Assembly: GCA_015501075.1 (NCBI GenBank)
Contig: JADNYJ010000023.1
Coordinates: 186,001-250,000 of the forward strand
Direction: 5' to 3'
DNA from: Gymnopilus junonius
Taxonomy: Eukaryota; Basidiomycota; Agaricomycetes; Agaricales; Galerinaceae
Length of the DNA: 64,000 nucleotides
The notes beneath the pieces are model-generated. The model saw only the letters and a list, made by a program, of their open reading frames with translations. It had not been told where the DNA came from and searched no databases. Position numbers and translations under genes: made by a program. Shown here in pieces: positions 9,826 to 22,914 of this stretch; position 1 is the stretch's first letter, and the number at the start of each line of letters is the position of its first letter.

Positions 9826-12290
9826 CTATGACCAGGCGTTTGGCAGAGCATCCTCAACGCTCGAAAATGTATAATTCAAATCCGAGGATCTACCCTCCAA
9901 AGAGTCCAACTTGAACACCCCCAACTCATCCGAATCCCCAGTTCCAGCCCCAATCTCTGAAACCACCATACTCGGAAGCGGCGGGGGCCTCATCCCCGGC
10001 CCCTGCCCCAATCCTGCATGGCTCTTCTTCCTCATCCTCATAGAGCCGACTTTCCCGGCAGCCCTAATAGCCGCATGCGTCGTCGCGTTCACGAGCGCGC
10101 TGGAGGACGTGATGGAGGACGTAACGGACGCCGACAGCGAGCCAGCTGCGGACAGAAAGGACGGCTGGTGCCTGAGGCTCTGATGATACGCATGCCACTG
10201 CGATCGGGCGTGCACCTGTGCTAAATTTGAAGTGGACGTGGACTCGCCGCCGCTGCTGGTGGTGGTGGTAACACTAAACGAAGAAGAGTGGGACGCGACG
10301 CTCCTGCACTCGGACGCGTCTGTGCCCGTAGGGGAGTCGGGTACAGAGAGGGCCATGGGGGAAGGTGAGTGTGGATGGGAGTGAGATGACGAAGAGCCAG
10401 AGGCGGAGGAGGTCGCTGTGGACGGCGGGAGAGGCGGGAGAGTGAGCGGGAAGGCGGTGTGATACTGGAACGGGAGGGGCGGTGAGCGGGGGTCAGGTGA
10501 CATTACAGGCGAGCATTGTCGGGAGGGAGAGGCTTCGGAGGAGGAGGAGCACGCTTCTTCCCACGCACCCGCCTTTCCCTTGCCTTTCGCCCTCCTCAGC
10601 CTCGCCTCCTTCTCGTCCCTCTCCCTCTCCAGCCCCCTCCGCCTCCCCACCCACTCCTCCAGATTCTTCCTGCAATGCCACGTATACATCTGCATCTCCG
10701 GGATCGCCCTCTGCGTGAGTTCCAACAAGGGCCTCGCGAACGTGCGTATAAAAAAGATCTGCGAGTCTGCTTCCTTGATCGGGTCATAAGACGCGAATGA
10801 GACGGGCACGGTTTGCTGCAGGTGGTAGGACTCTTCCAGGTGCGCTTGCGCAGTCCATTCGTGTATGAGGGCCGTCGCCCAATGTTTGGATACTAGAAAA
10901 AGGACGGGTCTGTAATGACAAGTGTTTAATAATTTAAACATAAAAGTATGAAATCTACAAGTACTCACTGGATTACTGATATCCGCATTCTTCAAAATCG
11001 CCTGACAGAGCACAATCTGCCGCTCACACACGCTCATCTGCTCACCGTCCACGACGCTCTTGAGCGTCTCCATAAACTTCCCATGTACGCCCATATCCGT
11101 CGCCAGCACGCTCTTATGCACGAGCTTGCGCAGGTGCTTGCCGTGCAGAGGGTCATCAAGCAGCACGCCGAACCCGTGGTAGCGCATCATGCATAAAAGG
11201 AGATGGCAGTGCATATGTTCGAGGGCGGAGCCATGGTTAAAGAGTACCACCAGGGGCGCTTGGGCGTTTTTCTGCAATGCGGGGGTGAGTGGGAATTTTG
11301 AGTAAATAAAATAGAATGAAGGGGAGCGCACCATGAACATGTTGCTGAAACCAGGATGACCGACATCATGCCCAATAGCGCTCACATAGAGCATGAAGAG
11401 CTCTCTCTTCCCGAGGGAAGCGATTAAACTCCCACTAGCAAATTTAGGTGGCACCCACCGCCTATCTGCTGGTTGGAGGAGGATGATGGGCGGGGGGACG
11501 AGCCCCGCAGATTTGAGGTAGGACTGGGTCGCTTGGAGCACATCCAGCGCGTGTTCAAAGTTGTGGTATTTGTTCTCATAGCGGTAGATACGGCGGAGGT
11601 GGTGTATGAAGGCGGTTATTTGTTCTGCGCTGGGGGTTAATCGAGATGCAGTGAAGGGGATGGAGTACGCACCCATGGTCAGAGAGACATCATCCTCCAT
11701 ACCGTCGATGCGGAAGAGAGCCTCGAAGAGGAGGAGCGTGGATGCGAGGACCTCTTCGTCTGGCAGCTTGTGGGGTTCAAAATCCCATTTATCCAGTCCC
11801 CGAATGAGCCTGTCGCGGACATTTTCAGGAATGGGAGGGGGCGGGCTGCAACTGGGGGGATGAGAACCAAAAGACGCAAACCAGGCAAGACAACGCACGA
11901 TACAAGACTGTTATCATTAACAGAGTTGAGGGTTTCATTGTACATATCGCTGAGGAGCTCAGCGTACATCGTTCTGGGGCAAACAGAATGAGGCATGGTG
12001 CATGGGAAAAGAGAAAAGGGCACGGAGAGAAACAGAAAAAGAAAAAAGACCCACTCAATATCACCCCCTTCGCCACCCCATCCAGCCCTGGCCCTGGGCA
12101 CCAAATCAGCGCTGCTGTAAGAGTAGTCCGCTTCCCACCCCTCGCCCTCGTCCGGCGACATCTGATCAAACCTTACGCTACTACTACTGGCTGCCAAGGC
12201 GAGGTGGAGACCACCGACATCTGCACTGCGACGGCGCCAGTCACGCGGGAGGGAAGAAGCTGCGCTCGAACTGGAGCCAGCCGTTGCCAT
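9826..12290 (-). CDS. PDE2: 3',5'-cyclic-nucleotide phosphodiesterase (PDEase_I family)
   Basis: This hydrolyses cAMP to AMP and so damps protein kinase A signalling; it is of the yeast Pde2 type. On the minus strand the catalytic domain shows the metal-binding histidines and aspartates in order: YHNFEHALDVLQ (near 11570), SAIGHDVGHPGFSN (near 11370), NHGSALEHMH (near 11230), LATDMGVHGKFM (near 11100) and KNADISNP (near 10985). After it comes a long Ser/Pro/His-rich tail ending at 9826. The ATG at 12290 (MATAGSSSS) is chosen because it opens the first exon. An intron at 11974-12054 joins DIE to TMYAELLSD. The next junction, near 11830-11960, is not settled. A further intron removes about 11273-11332. 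Around 10905 the expected NPTRP-F-VSKHWATAL motif is broken by one extra T in a T5 run after a canonical GTGAGT...ACAG intron. This could be an assembly error, a real lesion or unusual splicing. A tRNA gene lies upstream. Confidence 0.85.
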
Positions 12291-12500
12291 GGTCCACACA
12301 CAGCCAATGCGTTGGGCAAGGAAAAAAAAGAGAGAGAAAGAGAAGAGAGGGAGAGATGGGTTTAATGAATGAATGGGATTGCTATTACTATACGCTCTCG
12401 TGGTCTGCGCGTGGGCTAAACTCGATCGGCAAGGACCCCGACCACCACCAGTTAGTTCCCCATTCCCTTCCCTTCCTTATCTAATCGCACCAAAAAGTTC

Positions 12501-12613
12501 CGTCACCTGAGCGATTCGAACACTCGCGGGCAAAGCCCAACCGCTGAGCTACAGATTACACTCTAGTAATACTGTATAGCAGGCGATCCCGTTAACCACT
12601 CCGGCAAAGTGAC
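12501..12613 (-). tRNA. tRNA-Ser(GCU) with a 31-nt intron
   Basis: On the minus strand the sequence folds as a class II tRNA. The acceptor stem GTCACTT pairs with AGGTGAC and the discriminator is G. A D-arm CCG/CGG surrounds GAGTGGTTAA. The anticodon stem ATCGC pairs with GCGGT, with the loop starting CTGCTA (anticodon GCT). A long variable arm is GGGC-TTT-GCCC, and a T-arm GAGTG/CGCTC surrounds TTCGAAT. The intron occupies 12546-12576, directly after the base 3' of the anticodon, which is the standard eukaryotic position. The mature length is 82 nt without CCA. The long variable arm and GCU anticodon identify it as serine. Confidence 0.88.
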
Positions 12614-15600
12614 CATGACAGCTCGTGCGCACCTTTTCATCAAGGATGGTCAAGCCAAAGTGATTGCTCGACTATCAACCCGCGATTTTACAATTCCATG
12701 CTGCCATTACATTAATACATATAATTAATCCCGCCCTCGGTGCCTCTATCATCCCCACATCCACAGCCTCCATCGCCGATAAGCAGGTACGTACATACAC
12801 ATGAAATGATACGCAATTTCACTACTTGCCACTGGATGAATGGTTCCCCGCCAATCGTCATCCAGCATGCTCGGTGCCTTTTCTCCGAATCCCGATCCCT
12901 TCACTAAAAATAGCCCGATCCTTTCCTATGCAATTCGCCTCCCCACGTGGATTGTACCCCCCCTTGGGTCCCCTTCTCCCCCTCCCCTGCTCAACTTTGA
13001 ACAACGACAGTGCTCGGGGTCCTGCTTTTCTCAGAATCACACTGCGCCGTAGGGCCCGTAGACCATTCATGGGTTCAAGACCTTAAGGAAAGAAAGAAAG
13101 AACATCGCGAAGCTGCCCTGGTTTAAAAATTTCAGACGACAATCACCGTGATAGATGTGATGATAGCGTAGCCTGACGGCGGGAACTTGTTACTCTCTTT
13201 GTCTTTCTTTCTCTGCGTGCTCGATTCAGAGGAAATACTTGCCAGTACAGGGTCCTCATGCAATGGTTCAAAGCATCAAGCACACACTCATCTTCTGACA
13301 GTAAAATTGTATCTTCGCGTCTTCGTAACAATGGACATCCTTTCACCCATACCCATGCCCATCTGCTTCAAGTTAGAACACCCAAACCATACCTTACCCT
13401 CGCTCTAAGTCTGAGTTCCGAGTCCTGTGGAATTCGCAATTTGCAAATGCGTTTTCCTAAGCTTTCCGCCGCCTCATCTCCATACATGCACACTCCCATG
13501 CCTCCGTGCCTGGACTCGCGACCCTGACCAAGTGTGGCTAGCAGCCCAGGTTCTCTTTCTCCGCGGCCGCTCGACGTAACTTAACAAACTTGATAGGTAC
13601 TGTATATAGCAGTTGGCTTATGCATACTCTATGGCACCCTCGACCTCGAAATTCTCACTCAGATTCTCAGTCTCTCAGTCTCAGAGAAAGTACTAGTAAT
13701 CCCTTACACTGGGTCTCGGGCGACAAAACGCGAAAATAACAACAAGGCAGGGATTCGTACTTTTGAATTCCAATCACAATCATAACGTCAGTTTCTCATT
13801 GTGGGTTGTGCATTATGGTGGATTAAATGAACTAACTCGTTCATTCACTCGCTCACTGCGCCGCTCCACATGCGAGAAAAAGAAAATCGTGGTATTTACT
13901 CGAGTACTTGCTTCTTGTCCTGTCCTCGACCTCGTGATCCAGTCTAATTTTCTTTCCAGGTCTGACTGACCCTGCATCTCTCCGCGATTCTTGATTTCGA
14001 TTCTCGAGTCGTGTCTCTTCTTATCCCTCGTCCCTCATATGTATGACGACATGCCATGCACACTTCAAAAGAAATTACTGGAATTGAATTGGATCGACTC
14101 TCTCGCTCCCATGGATTTTTGCAGTACTACTCGTGTAGAGTACATCACACCAGTACTCAGGCTAGACTAGAATCACAGTGTGGCTCCAACTTCACACTTG
14201 TTCACATGGGACGGCGCTTTCCTCACGTTGCTGTTGCTGTTTTACTCTCTTTTCTCTCCCTTCCCATTCCCATTCCCATTCCCATTTCCTTTTCTTTTAT
14301 CATGTACGTTTCCCCCCATCGCATCATCGAAGTTCCAAGCCTTATAGTTTGAACGACCTCGCTTTAAAGTGCTGTCAACGTCAATGTCCCCAGAGTCCAA
14401 ATTTACTACATACTTCTCTATAGCCGACGCTTGCGTGGTGTCCCAAGCGGGCTGCGACTCAAACTTAGAGCTTGGCTTTCGAATTCTCTCGACCCCAATC
14501 CTTATTCCTGACGGGCGGACAGAATCCGGTCCGTCCGTCGTGGAGGGCTTTCCTGGACTTTTCACTTTTTCACTTCAAGTCAGGATATCTTGGAATGCCC
14601 TGCGTGGTTTTATCGTTATAGTCCATTCACTCAGGAGTCAAGTTAACATCACTGTTCATGTTCGTGTGCTCGAGTAATGTACAGTGTGTGATGATGCCAA
14701 TTCGAATCGTGTCTACGGAGCTCGGATTTTTCAAGGGTTCTGATTCGAGTGTGTAGTCATGTTGCTGCGGCTTGTCTGTTGATTTAACCATAGTGCACGG
14801 CCAACGAGTCTAAGATCCGGAGGTTCATGCTGTGATATTACTCTGTCCAGCTATTCTCATCAATGGGACACCTGCTTGCCTTTCTGTATTCTTGCCTTAC
14901 TTTCCTCCACACGTATCAAGGCTTGACAAGTTGCCTTGGCTGGGCTCAAGCTCGAATAGAGTGCATAGCTGCCTACCATGCGGAGTCTCTGGGTCTGTTC
15001 TGTTCCAACTTTCTGTTTCTATTTCTATTTCAAACTCGGTCTTGAATGATTCCCATGGACATGGATGCGAACAGTGATAGCTGGCTACCTCTATCACCAC
15101 CTCCAAGTGGCCTTTCGTAACCCATCACCTTTCTTACTCATTTCTTACACACCTAATTTTTGTTCCAGGAGCTCTTTGGATTTGTAAGATGGGATCATTG
15201 GTATGACCATACACACATTCAAGAGAGCACGAAATTTTTTTCACTTGCGTGTTTCTCTTGATATCTCAGGTTATTGCACCCTCCTGAAATACACCAATCA
15301 GAAATCGACGTCGAACTTCATCATTAAAAAAACCATCCAATCAAACGAGGTCAGGCAAAGGCCATCCGACCGGTGAGCGATCCATAGTCAGCATGAACTT
15401 GATTTGACATGGGGTGGTGTGTCGTACAAGGTTTCCGCCAATGATCACTCGCGTTCTCTCGACCCCTTGCGTAGTGGGTTGAGGGCAACGAACATCTCAA
15501 CAACTCCACTTTGACATGGGCATGAGAATCAGCCAATGGTCGACGAGGAGGTGGGTTGCTTGTGATTGTACTCTGGCTTGTGGTTTACGTTTACTATACT

Positions 15601-18600
15601 CATTCCCAAGATCATTCATCTCACAGCTGTTCGGCGTCGACCGCGAGTTCATTAAACGAAGTCGTGGATGATCTCGTTCCTATTGGCGGGATTGAGGATG
15701 GTTGGACAGTTTTGAGTGGGTTGGTGAGAGACTCTACTTATACGCTGGAGCTCGTCCCAGGCCGTATAATTGAGTCGTTCTTTTTATGGTCAGTGAGGAG
15801 CTTTATTTTTTCTCGACGACATGCCGTAAGAGGCTGTTGAGGATGACAGGCTTGGGTGTGCGGTGCCAGGATTGACAGAACCCTAGTTTACGCTCTTTAC
15901 TATGTTTGTGACATCGGTTGTATGGACACGCCAGTTAGTTGGCGCTGGACCGTTGACTGACAGTACCCATCATTGCGAACTTGGATTGCTAAGAAACCAT
16001 TGATATTTAACAGCCAGAAAACGCCACAATCTTCCGGAATCACGATTCTTTCAATCTGTTAGCTTGGCTTAGGGTATTCTCAAACATAAACTGTCGTTTG
16101 CTGTCCTTCTCCCAGTGCGCCACCTCCTGAGTCCCGGCCGGTACCAGGTAGCCTACATTCCACTGTAACCCAGTTCTGTCTTTCAAGTATCACCGGTCAT
16201 CGAGTCATCATGCCAAGAGACTATATTTACTTAGGAGCTCTAAGTAGGTGTCAGTGCGCGGGTACCATGCGTGTATATATAGAGGTTGTGAGAGCTGCGA
16301 GGCCAATCCAAAAATACAAAGGTATGGTTAGCGCTAAAAGTGGACGACAGGGATAATGTTCTCATTGGAAATGAAAGGAAAATATGTGGCTTAGGCGTTC
16401 TCTCGTACCCGAACTCCATCGCATGTTGTGGTATTCCACGTCGATGGAATCGTGAGGATGCCGAGAGCGCGTTGCTTGATAGTTGTGGGATGTGATATGG
16501 CGGGCGCCAGGCAGGCGGGGGAGCTTCTTTTAATTTTTATCTTATTTTTTACCCAGTGGCGCTTATCATTGGCCATGGAATCCTGAAGCTTGGGAGCGGT
16601 CAATTTCATGTCCTGAGAGATATGACTTTTTTTTTTTCACTACAGCTCCACAGGTGTAGTCTTTTTGCCTGTCTATGGGCACCAGCCACTGAAATAATAA
16701 TATCGGCCCGCCAAGTGTCCATCTTAAATTGGCTCTCGAGGGCGGGGGACTGTTTAACGCTCCCACTGCGCATAATGCTTCTCGTCTTCTGAGCTCCCAA
16801 CAAAGGCTAATTGAACCGGTTACAAAGTGAGCAATGATGCACGTTGGATGAGTCACATAGTAGGGCATGTGCTATTCAGCTTCTTCTTGAAGGTTCATTG
16901 AGGTTTGTAGGTTTTGAGAGACAGGGATTCGACTGTATTTTTGTGGGGTATGCTAGAGTCAAAAATTGAGAGCGCCATGGGAGTTGCCTCGTATGATTTA
17001 GAGGGCGATCTGAATGGAGCGTGATTTATGAGAAATAGTTCTTACTATACCACGTAGTCGACATTACAATGATGGTCATCTATTCGTAATTAGGACTTGG
17101 ATGTAGGTGATCAATCCTGGCGGGAAGAATTCAGCTTTTCCATACCCCGAAAATAGATATTACCAGGTTATCAAGCAAGATATCTTGTGAAAGATGTAAT
17201 AATTCCGCACCCAGTGACCAGCCAGAACATTATATTACTTTGATGTTGTTTAGTAATTTATCTTTATTTTCTACTCCTTCCGGAAATTTTTATCCACTTC
17301 ATTGCCTTCTCAAGATCTGTGTCTTTGTGCATCATGCCTTGTTCTTAGTATGCATGTTTACGTCACAACTTAATCTCTGTTTTGTGTCTGTCTCTAACGT
17401 GAAGTATACGACAATACGCCGGACCCATCAAAGGAACCGCCATCATAAGAAAATAGCATTTCATTGAATATCCGGTGTCGATTATCATACAAGTGAGTTG
17501 GCCGCCCTCTCTGCCAGCCGTGACAAGCTATCATAGACGCCCATTAATTCAATTAGCGTTACTGTGGGCCGTCACTGATGGCGATGCGCCACATAGGCCA
17601 GTTTGATTTCCTTTTTGGACTATCCCGCACTCCGATCAGCCAAGACAATCCATTCAGGGTTCGTGTACTCACTGATCCAATTGTACTGAGGAAATTGGTC
17701 TACGGGCGACACATCACTCACTTGTCTTTGAACCTGGACAAACATCTATTACGTTGGCTTTCTTGTGACGCCCTAAAGCCTTTCTTGTCTCCTGGTACAT
17801 GGAGGTCTTGTGACCAGTACTTGTGTATCCTTATTGAATGCTTTTTGACTCCCAGCAGATCAGATTGTTCCTTTCTCAACCCGTAATTGGTAAATTCTCG
17901 CTATATTGTCCGGCTACCTAAGGATGAACTCCCGAACTCGTGACACAAATATTCCCTAACCTTATTTCCGGTTCGGGCACTTTTGCTTGCTTTCTTGCTA
18001 TTGTTTTATATACCTGGTACGTGTATCTCACGTAGAATGGAGGATAACCTACCTCGTTCTGTAATCTAGACAACTCCAGCAAATTCAAATTGTCCGATGA
18101 TAGTGTCTTTCACACCTAACACATCGAAGCACTTCAATAAATCAACAAGGGTATTATCTGGACCTTATAGCCTGGTTCAGTTCTGCTTATCGATATCGGT
18201 GAATTCTATCGTCTCTTCTTGGGCTTATTATCCATGACGGTTGTTCGGATGTCTGGAACTTGACGGCGCCTCGTTGCAAAGAGGATTTGACATAGACCAA
18301 GGTCTGGCTTCTGCAAATCATTTTGAGAAGGAAGTTCATCATGGTAACACATTGAAAACGCACCTTGGAGTGATCGGTCCCATTCATTAAATTTGAAGCA
18401 CCGCCTTTTAGATTTATCTTGAGCGACGAAACGTTGAACAGTAAGTACACAAAACCATAAATTTCTCCACACGAGCAGAGGGTGGATGTACTCAAGTAGT
18501 TTGGTAAATTTTGACACAATTGTATCACACTCGAACTGTTCACGAGACCCTGTTATCCCCGCATTTTATTTTAGAGTCCCCATTTGGTTTTCATTTGCAT

Positions 18601-20721
18601 CTCTTTCCTATCTGATAAGCAGTCCACCTAAAAATAAGAACATCGGTGGCGACACAACTTGCCTCACAAGTATTGACTTGCTGGACGTGCCAGTAAATAT
18701 AGGCTTGTATGACGCGTCTAAGACGTCTACCGCTCAGATCTCTGAGTCTGCTTATTTATCCTTTTTGGTCCATGAGGAACTCCTCTTCTGCTACCTTCGA
18801 TTAGCCGCTGCATTGTTCAATAGAGGGTCAACACAGGTCAGCACTGGTCGATCGCAATGGTTCCGAGTCTGCGTCGTGTTCGCAATCTCAGGATCGGGTA
18901 TGAACGCAACTGGCCGGTATGTTTTCGCATGACGGGCAAGACGTCTCGGTGCTCCCGTGGATTGAACAATTGAACGAATTTCACAGATGCGACACGCGTG
19001 TCCGGTTCATATTCCCGCAGCATATGGATTAATAAATTCGTTTTTCAATCGCAAGCTACTGTGGCGAGGTTCTCATTTCCTCGGTTTTATGTCCAGCTCG
19101 ATCCAACGTATAACTCGCTCGAAAATCACATGAAAACCAATCCTTTTTTACTTGAGAAATGTTCGCATAATATTACCTTGGCACCCAATAGTTGCTCACG
19201 CTCGATTTACTCGTCGGTTGGGTTGGACGTTGCAGCGAACCAGAAAACAAGGGTCCAGATCGCTAGATAAACCGAAATCGATAGACGGCGATCAATGTAT
19301 GTTGAGACCTTAGCTCTCGAATGTCATCAAACAAGTCGTTGTCTCCGTCTTCTTTCCGAAAAAATATCCTTCTTGGACGAAGTTCTGATCTTGATCTGCC
19401 GCGGTAAACTGTCCGTACTTTCCGGTATAAGCTCCGCTGTCAGTAGGTGCGTGCGTGTTGGGGGACTTGTCAACTTGAATCGTTTACAAATAAACAACCA
19501 TAGTAGACTAAGTGAATACCAGAAGCCCAGTACGACATCAGGCTCGGAGTCGGAAGCTAAATATGCCGGTGGCCTCGCCAGACATGAATTAAGGATAAGG
19601 TTAAGCAAAGGTTAAGTTTTAATTATTGCAGTGTGTCGATCATGACAAGAGAGTTTCTCGTATTTTGCTGTGCATTTTGTAGGAGTTCTGCTGAAGCTCA
19701 CCCTGGACCACATCGGATGGAGCATACATGCATCATGGTCCCAGCTGTCAAAAACGCCTGTATGTAGGTGCACTCCAAGAAAGAGGGCCGGGACCCCGGT
19801 GCAACAAAGACAAGGCCCGATAATGCCGTTGGGATTTTTGTAACATTTTCTGGACAGGCTTGAAGCCTGAATGAAGCACAGACTTCTCACCTGAAAGTAG
19901 AGCCTATAAGACTGAGGAACTTTGAAAAGGCAAGAAGCAAAAGTTAAAGTGTATACGCATTTAGTACGGGAAACTTCTAAATGATGCATTGAGTAGTAGC
20001 GTACATATTAATTCTACCAAGATATAAACGTTCGACTGAAAACATACCAAAGAGATTGTAGATAAAATGGGGACCATTTTTTTTGCATGGTGAAAGTTAA
20101 GATGATAGGGTGCTGAAGTGTTAAATTACGGAAATGGGAGTGGAGCACCAAAGCTCGTGTGGGCGACTACTAAAGCCGAAATAAAGTTATTCTTCGTGAG
20201 GGCGCCCGGCGGAACAAGCGTTAAAAACATGATGATACGACGAAAACTAAGCGGACGCAGGGGATGGTTGACGCTACTGTATAAATATGATATGCGATCA
20301 ATGCGTGATGTATGATTAGGAGTTAAGTATAATGAGTATATGCGCTCCAAGGAATATTTGAAAATGGCAGGAGAAAAATAGAAAACAGTGGGGAGAATTC
20401 CTCTAACCGAGGGAAAGGATGTGGGCGCCACATAAGCGGTCTATGCGCATCCCAATTGTCAGCGAAGATAACTCGGAATTTATTACAAAATTATTTACCA
20501 AATTCCAGCATGATCGCCGCCGCTTCCTCCCTCCCTCCTCCCGACACCATCTCCTTGTCGGCCGCGCTCTTACACGTTGCCCAAGAAGGGTCCTCCCATG
20601 CCTACCCCATGGCCATGGCCGCCTCCTGTATCAGGGAGTGACCACCTCCTATTGGGGGCAATAGTGTGCTGGCCGCCGTGAACACCCACATGAGGTGAAG
20701 TCTTGTCAAGTTAGAATCCAG
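12614..20721. other. About 8 kb with no convincing gene
   Basis: I see no conserved protein motif, RNA gene or terminal repeat across this span. Scattered frames of 60-150 codons exist on both strands without recognisable content (for example minus 14565-14242, plus 18486-18932). A short hexamer repeat sits at 14261. The span lies between the tRNA and the leftward-reading putative regulator. Its left half would be upstream of the phosphodiesterase and its right end would be the regulator's 3' flank. The possible terminal exon of the regulator (about 20600-20645) is uncertain. Confidence 0.5.
14261..14286. repeat. Short tandem repeat (TTCCCA)4
   Basis: Four perfect copies of TTCCCA are followed by TTTCC. 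It lies within the long non-coding region and is not a telomeric repeat. Confidence 0.9.
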
Positions 20722-22914
20722 TTAGCACAGAAACGCCTGCTGGCCTATGAGATGACTTACGTAGGCTGATTGCGTGTACCCATGTACTCCATCAGGGTTT
20801 CTAGGTGAGTAGGCATACGCATGTGCTTCATATTCAAGTTCTTGAGGTCTCATATCTCTACCAGGGCGTATATATGCTGGTGAAACGGGCCCTACGAGGT
20901 GTTGAACATCACCAACGGCAGAAGCGGGTACCTGGGCAGAATTAGAGTAAAATGGTACGTGGTTTTGCTCGACGTCGTCCGGATGGGGCATGTAACGGAG
21001 CGACGATTGTTGGACTGCAAGTTGATGAGATGAATGAGAACGATAAACAGGGGGTTGGAGATGTGATGGACCAGGTTGAGGAGAAGGAGGAGCTTGTGGG
21101 TAGGCCTCCGGCGGGGAGTACAAAAAGCTTTGAGAATGGTTGTGTAAGGCGTGCTGATTTTGTAGACTCCTTCGCAGGTACGGATGTGACGTAGCTAATA
21201 ATCGAGGAAGACGTAAGTTATTGTATGCAACCTAGAAGCGTTCAAGCATTCACTCACTAGTGTGCAACCTATTAGAGACCTTCAAGTTTGCATGACTGTA
21301 TACAGCAGGGGACGCCTTCCCCATCGCCGGCAATGGTGAAGGAATAATGACCGACGAGATCTGGCCGCCTCGCTCAACGTCCTGATATTGCTCATTCACA
21401 GCATCCCAAGCGGAGGCGGCAGAAAGAGGATACGCCAGGTCATGATGGTGCTCGTAGCCCACTTGAACCAGGGTTGAATTGGAAATATTCTTGGGACTTC
21501 CACTCAAGGGTGTATGCGTCGAGCAACTTGTCGTGCTACTCGTGTCCAGCTCAGAAACACTAGAGCAGTCCGCCTCCGGCCATGATTCGCTTTGCTGGTC
21601 TTGCTCATGGTCGTAGTCGTGGTCTGATTCCTGACTCTGGCCCTGGATTGCTATATTAGACGCAAAAGTCATTTCTTGTGCTGAGTCGTGGCCGCCATCA
21701 ATGTCATCTGGATGTAATTCGAAGCTCGGAGAGAAACTGCGTAGCTGAGATTCCTCTTCTGGTTCCAAGCCCGGAGGACGTCGGATTTCTGGATCCAGCA
21801 CACCAGCAGATTCATGTTCTTGTTCGTCGTCATTAGACAAACCATCAATCTCCAGCTGGAATTCAAACGTCAGAGGCTCCTCCTCCAATGGTTGGCCATC
21901 CCCACCGTAGGCCTCCAGTTCTTTCAAGCCTTCCTTGTCACCCAACTTGTCATCCATATTGCTCAAACTATGCATTGCGAATGGGTTGAGCCTGAATACA
22001 CCCATCATGCACCTCATCTCTTCGCTTGCTCCTGTAGCACGGAGAGGGACCTCGGCGCGTGGTGCCAGAGACTGGCTAAGCAGATTACGTCGACTAAGCA
22101 AAGTACGCCTACTGTTTGAACTGTGTCCAAGGGCATCTGAGCTCTCGTTTTCAAGACTGGTGGGTGAGAACTCCGGAAGCTCCATGACGAAGCAGTCGTC
22201 AGGATCAGTGGGCTCGACTTTGACTGAAGGTTGAGAGGAAGACGACGTTGTCGTTGATGCTGGGACAGAGGAATGTCTCGAGCCCGCCTCCGTGACCTGT
22301 TCTGAGGACCCATCTACATCGACTACGCCCGCATGGGATGGGGTATAACGCATCTCCTCCACCGCGTCGAGACCAGGGCTTTCCCATCCCTTTGTACCGG
22401 TGCCGTAGTCAGATATGGATGTGTGCGATGAAGGGGATCTTTGCCGATTGTTCCCGAAAGCGTACAAGGCAGGGTACGTCGTCGGCTGATGCGGTGAAGA
22501 AGGCGACGCGACTGCACGTTGGGATGAGGTTGGATAATCGGAGTAAGGAGATGGTTGGGTCTGGTAATCGACGTGACTTGAGTTTGCGGCGATGATGTCG
22601 CGGAAACCAGAAGGGGAACTAGCAGAGGCAACGGATGTCAGGGGCGCCGAAATGGCACCGCTTTGCAAGGGTGATGCATACGGCGATGGAGACAAGGAAG
22701 GACCGGCCTCAGAGATGTAGGAAGGGAAAGAGGATGGGACTAATGAAGGATCTGGGTAGTATTGAGGCCAATTGTTAGTGCTTTGATGCTGCGGTCCTTG
22801 GGTGGGCGGTACTGTCATCGGCATGGGTGCACTGGTGCCGACATTGTCGATGGTGCCGGACCTGTAGTAGGGTAGGGAATGCTCAGCAGCGACGATGTTT
22901 GCGTATTGCGACAT
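20722..22914 (-). CDS. Ser/Pro-rich acidic protein, putative regulator of unknown function
   Basis: I do not recognise a named domain. Exon 1 (22914 to about 21259) starts MSQYANIVAAEH. It is rich in Ser, Pro, Gln and Tyr, then acidic, and contains the ordered segments DDCFVMELPEFSPTS, EEMRCMMGVFRLNPFAMH and PLEEEPLTFEFQLEIDG (about 22210-21860), which look conserved rather than disordered. An intron with donor GTGAGT near 21258 and acceptor TTATTAG near 21195 joins in phase to HPYLRRSLQNQHAL. Exon 2 is again Pro/Ser/Tyr/His-rich. The end is uncertain: reading through gives a stop at 20722, while a GTAAGT at 20763 could start another intron leading to a very short last exon near 20640. Composition and a large non-coding neighbourhood on both sides suggest a transcriptional regulator, but no DNA-binding motif is visible, so this is inference only. 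Confidence 0.7.

Noticed and set aside
9317..10800. Several plus-strand frames opposite the phosphodiesterase
   Set aside because: The minus strand carries the recognisable catalytic domain and tail; the plus frames only reflect its high GC, Ser/Pro-rich codons.
14242..14565. A 107-codon minus-strand frame with Gly-Asn repeats
   Set aside because: The repeats come from the TTCCCA microsatellite and no conserved motif or splice partner is visible.
18486..18932. A 148-codon plus-strand frame in the long non-coding region
   Set aside because: Composition looks random, and no family, splice signals or conserved residues were recognised.
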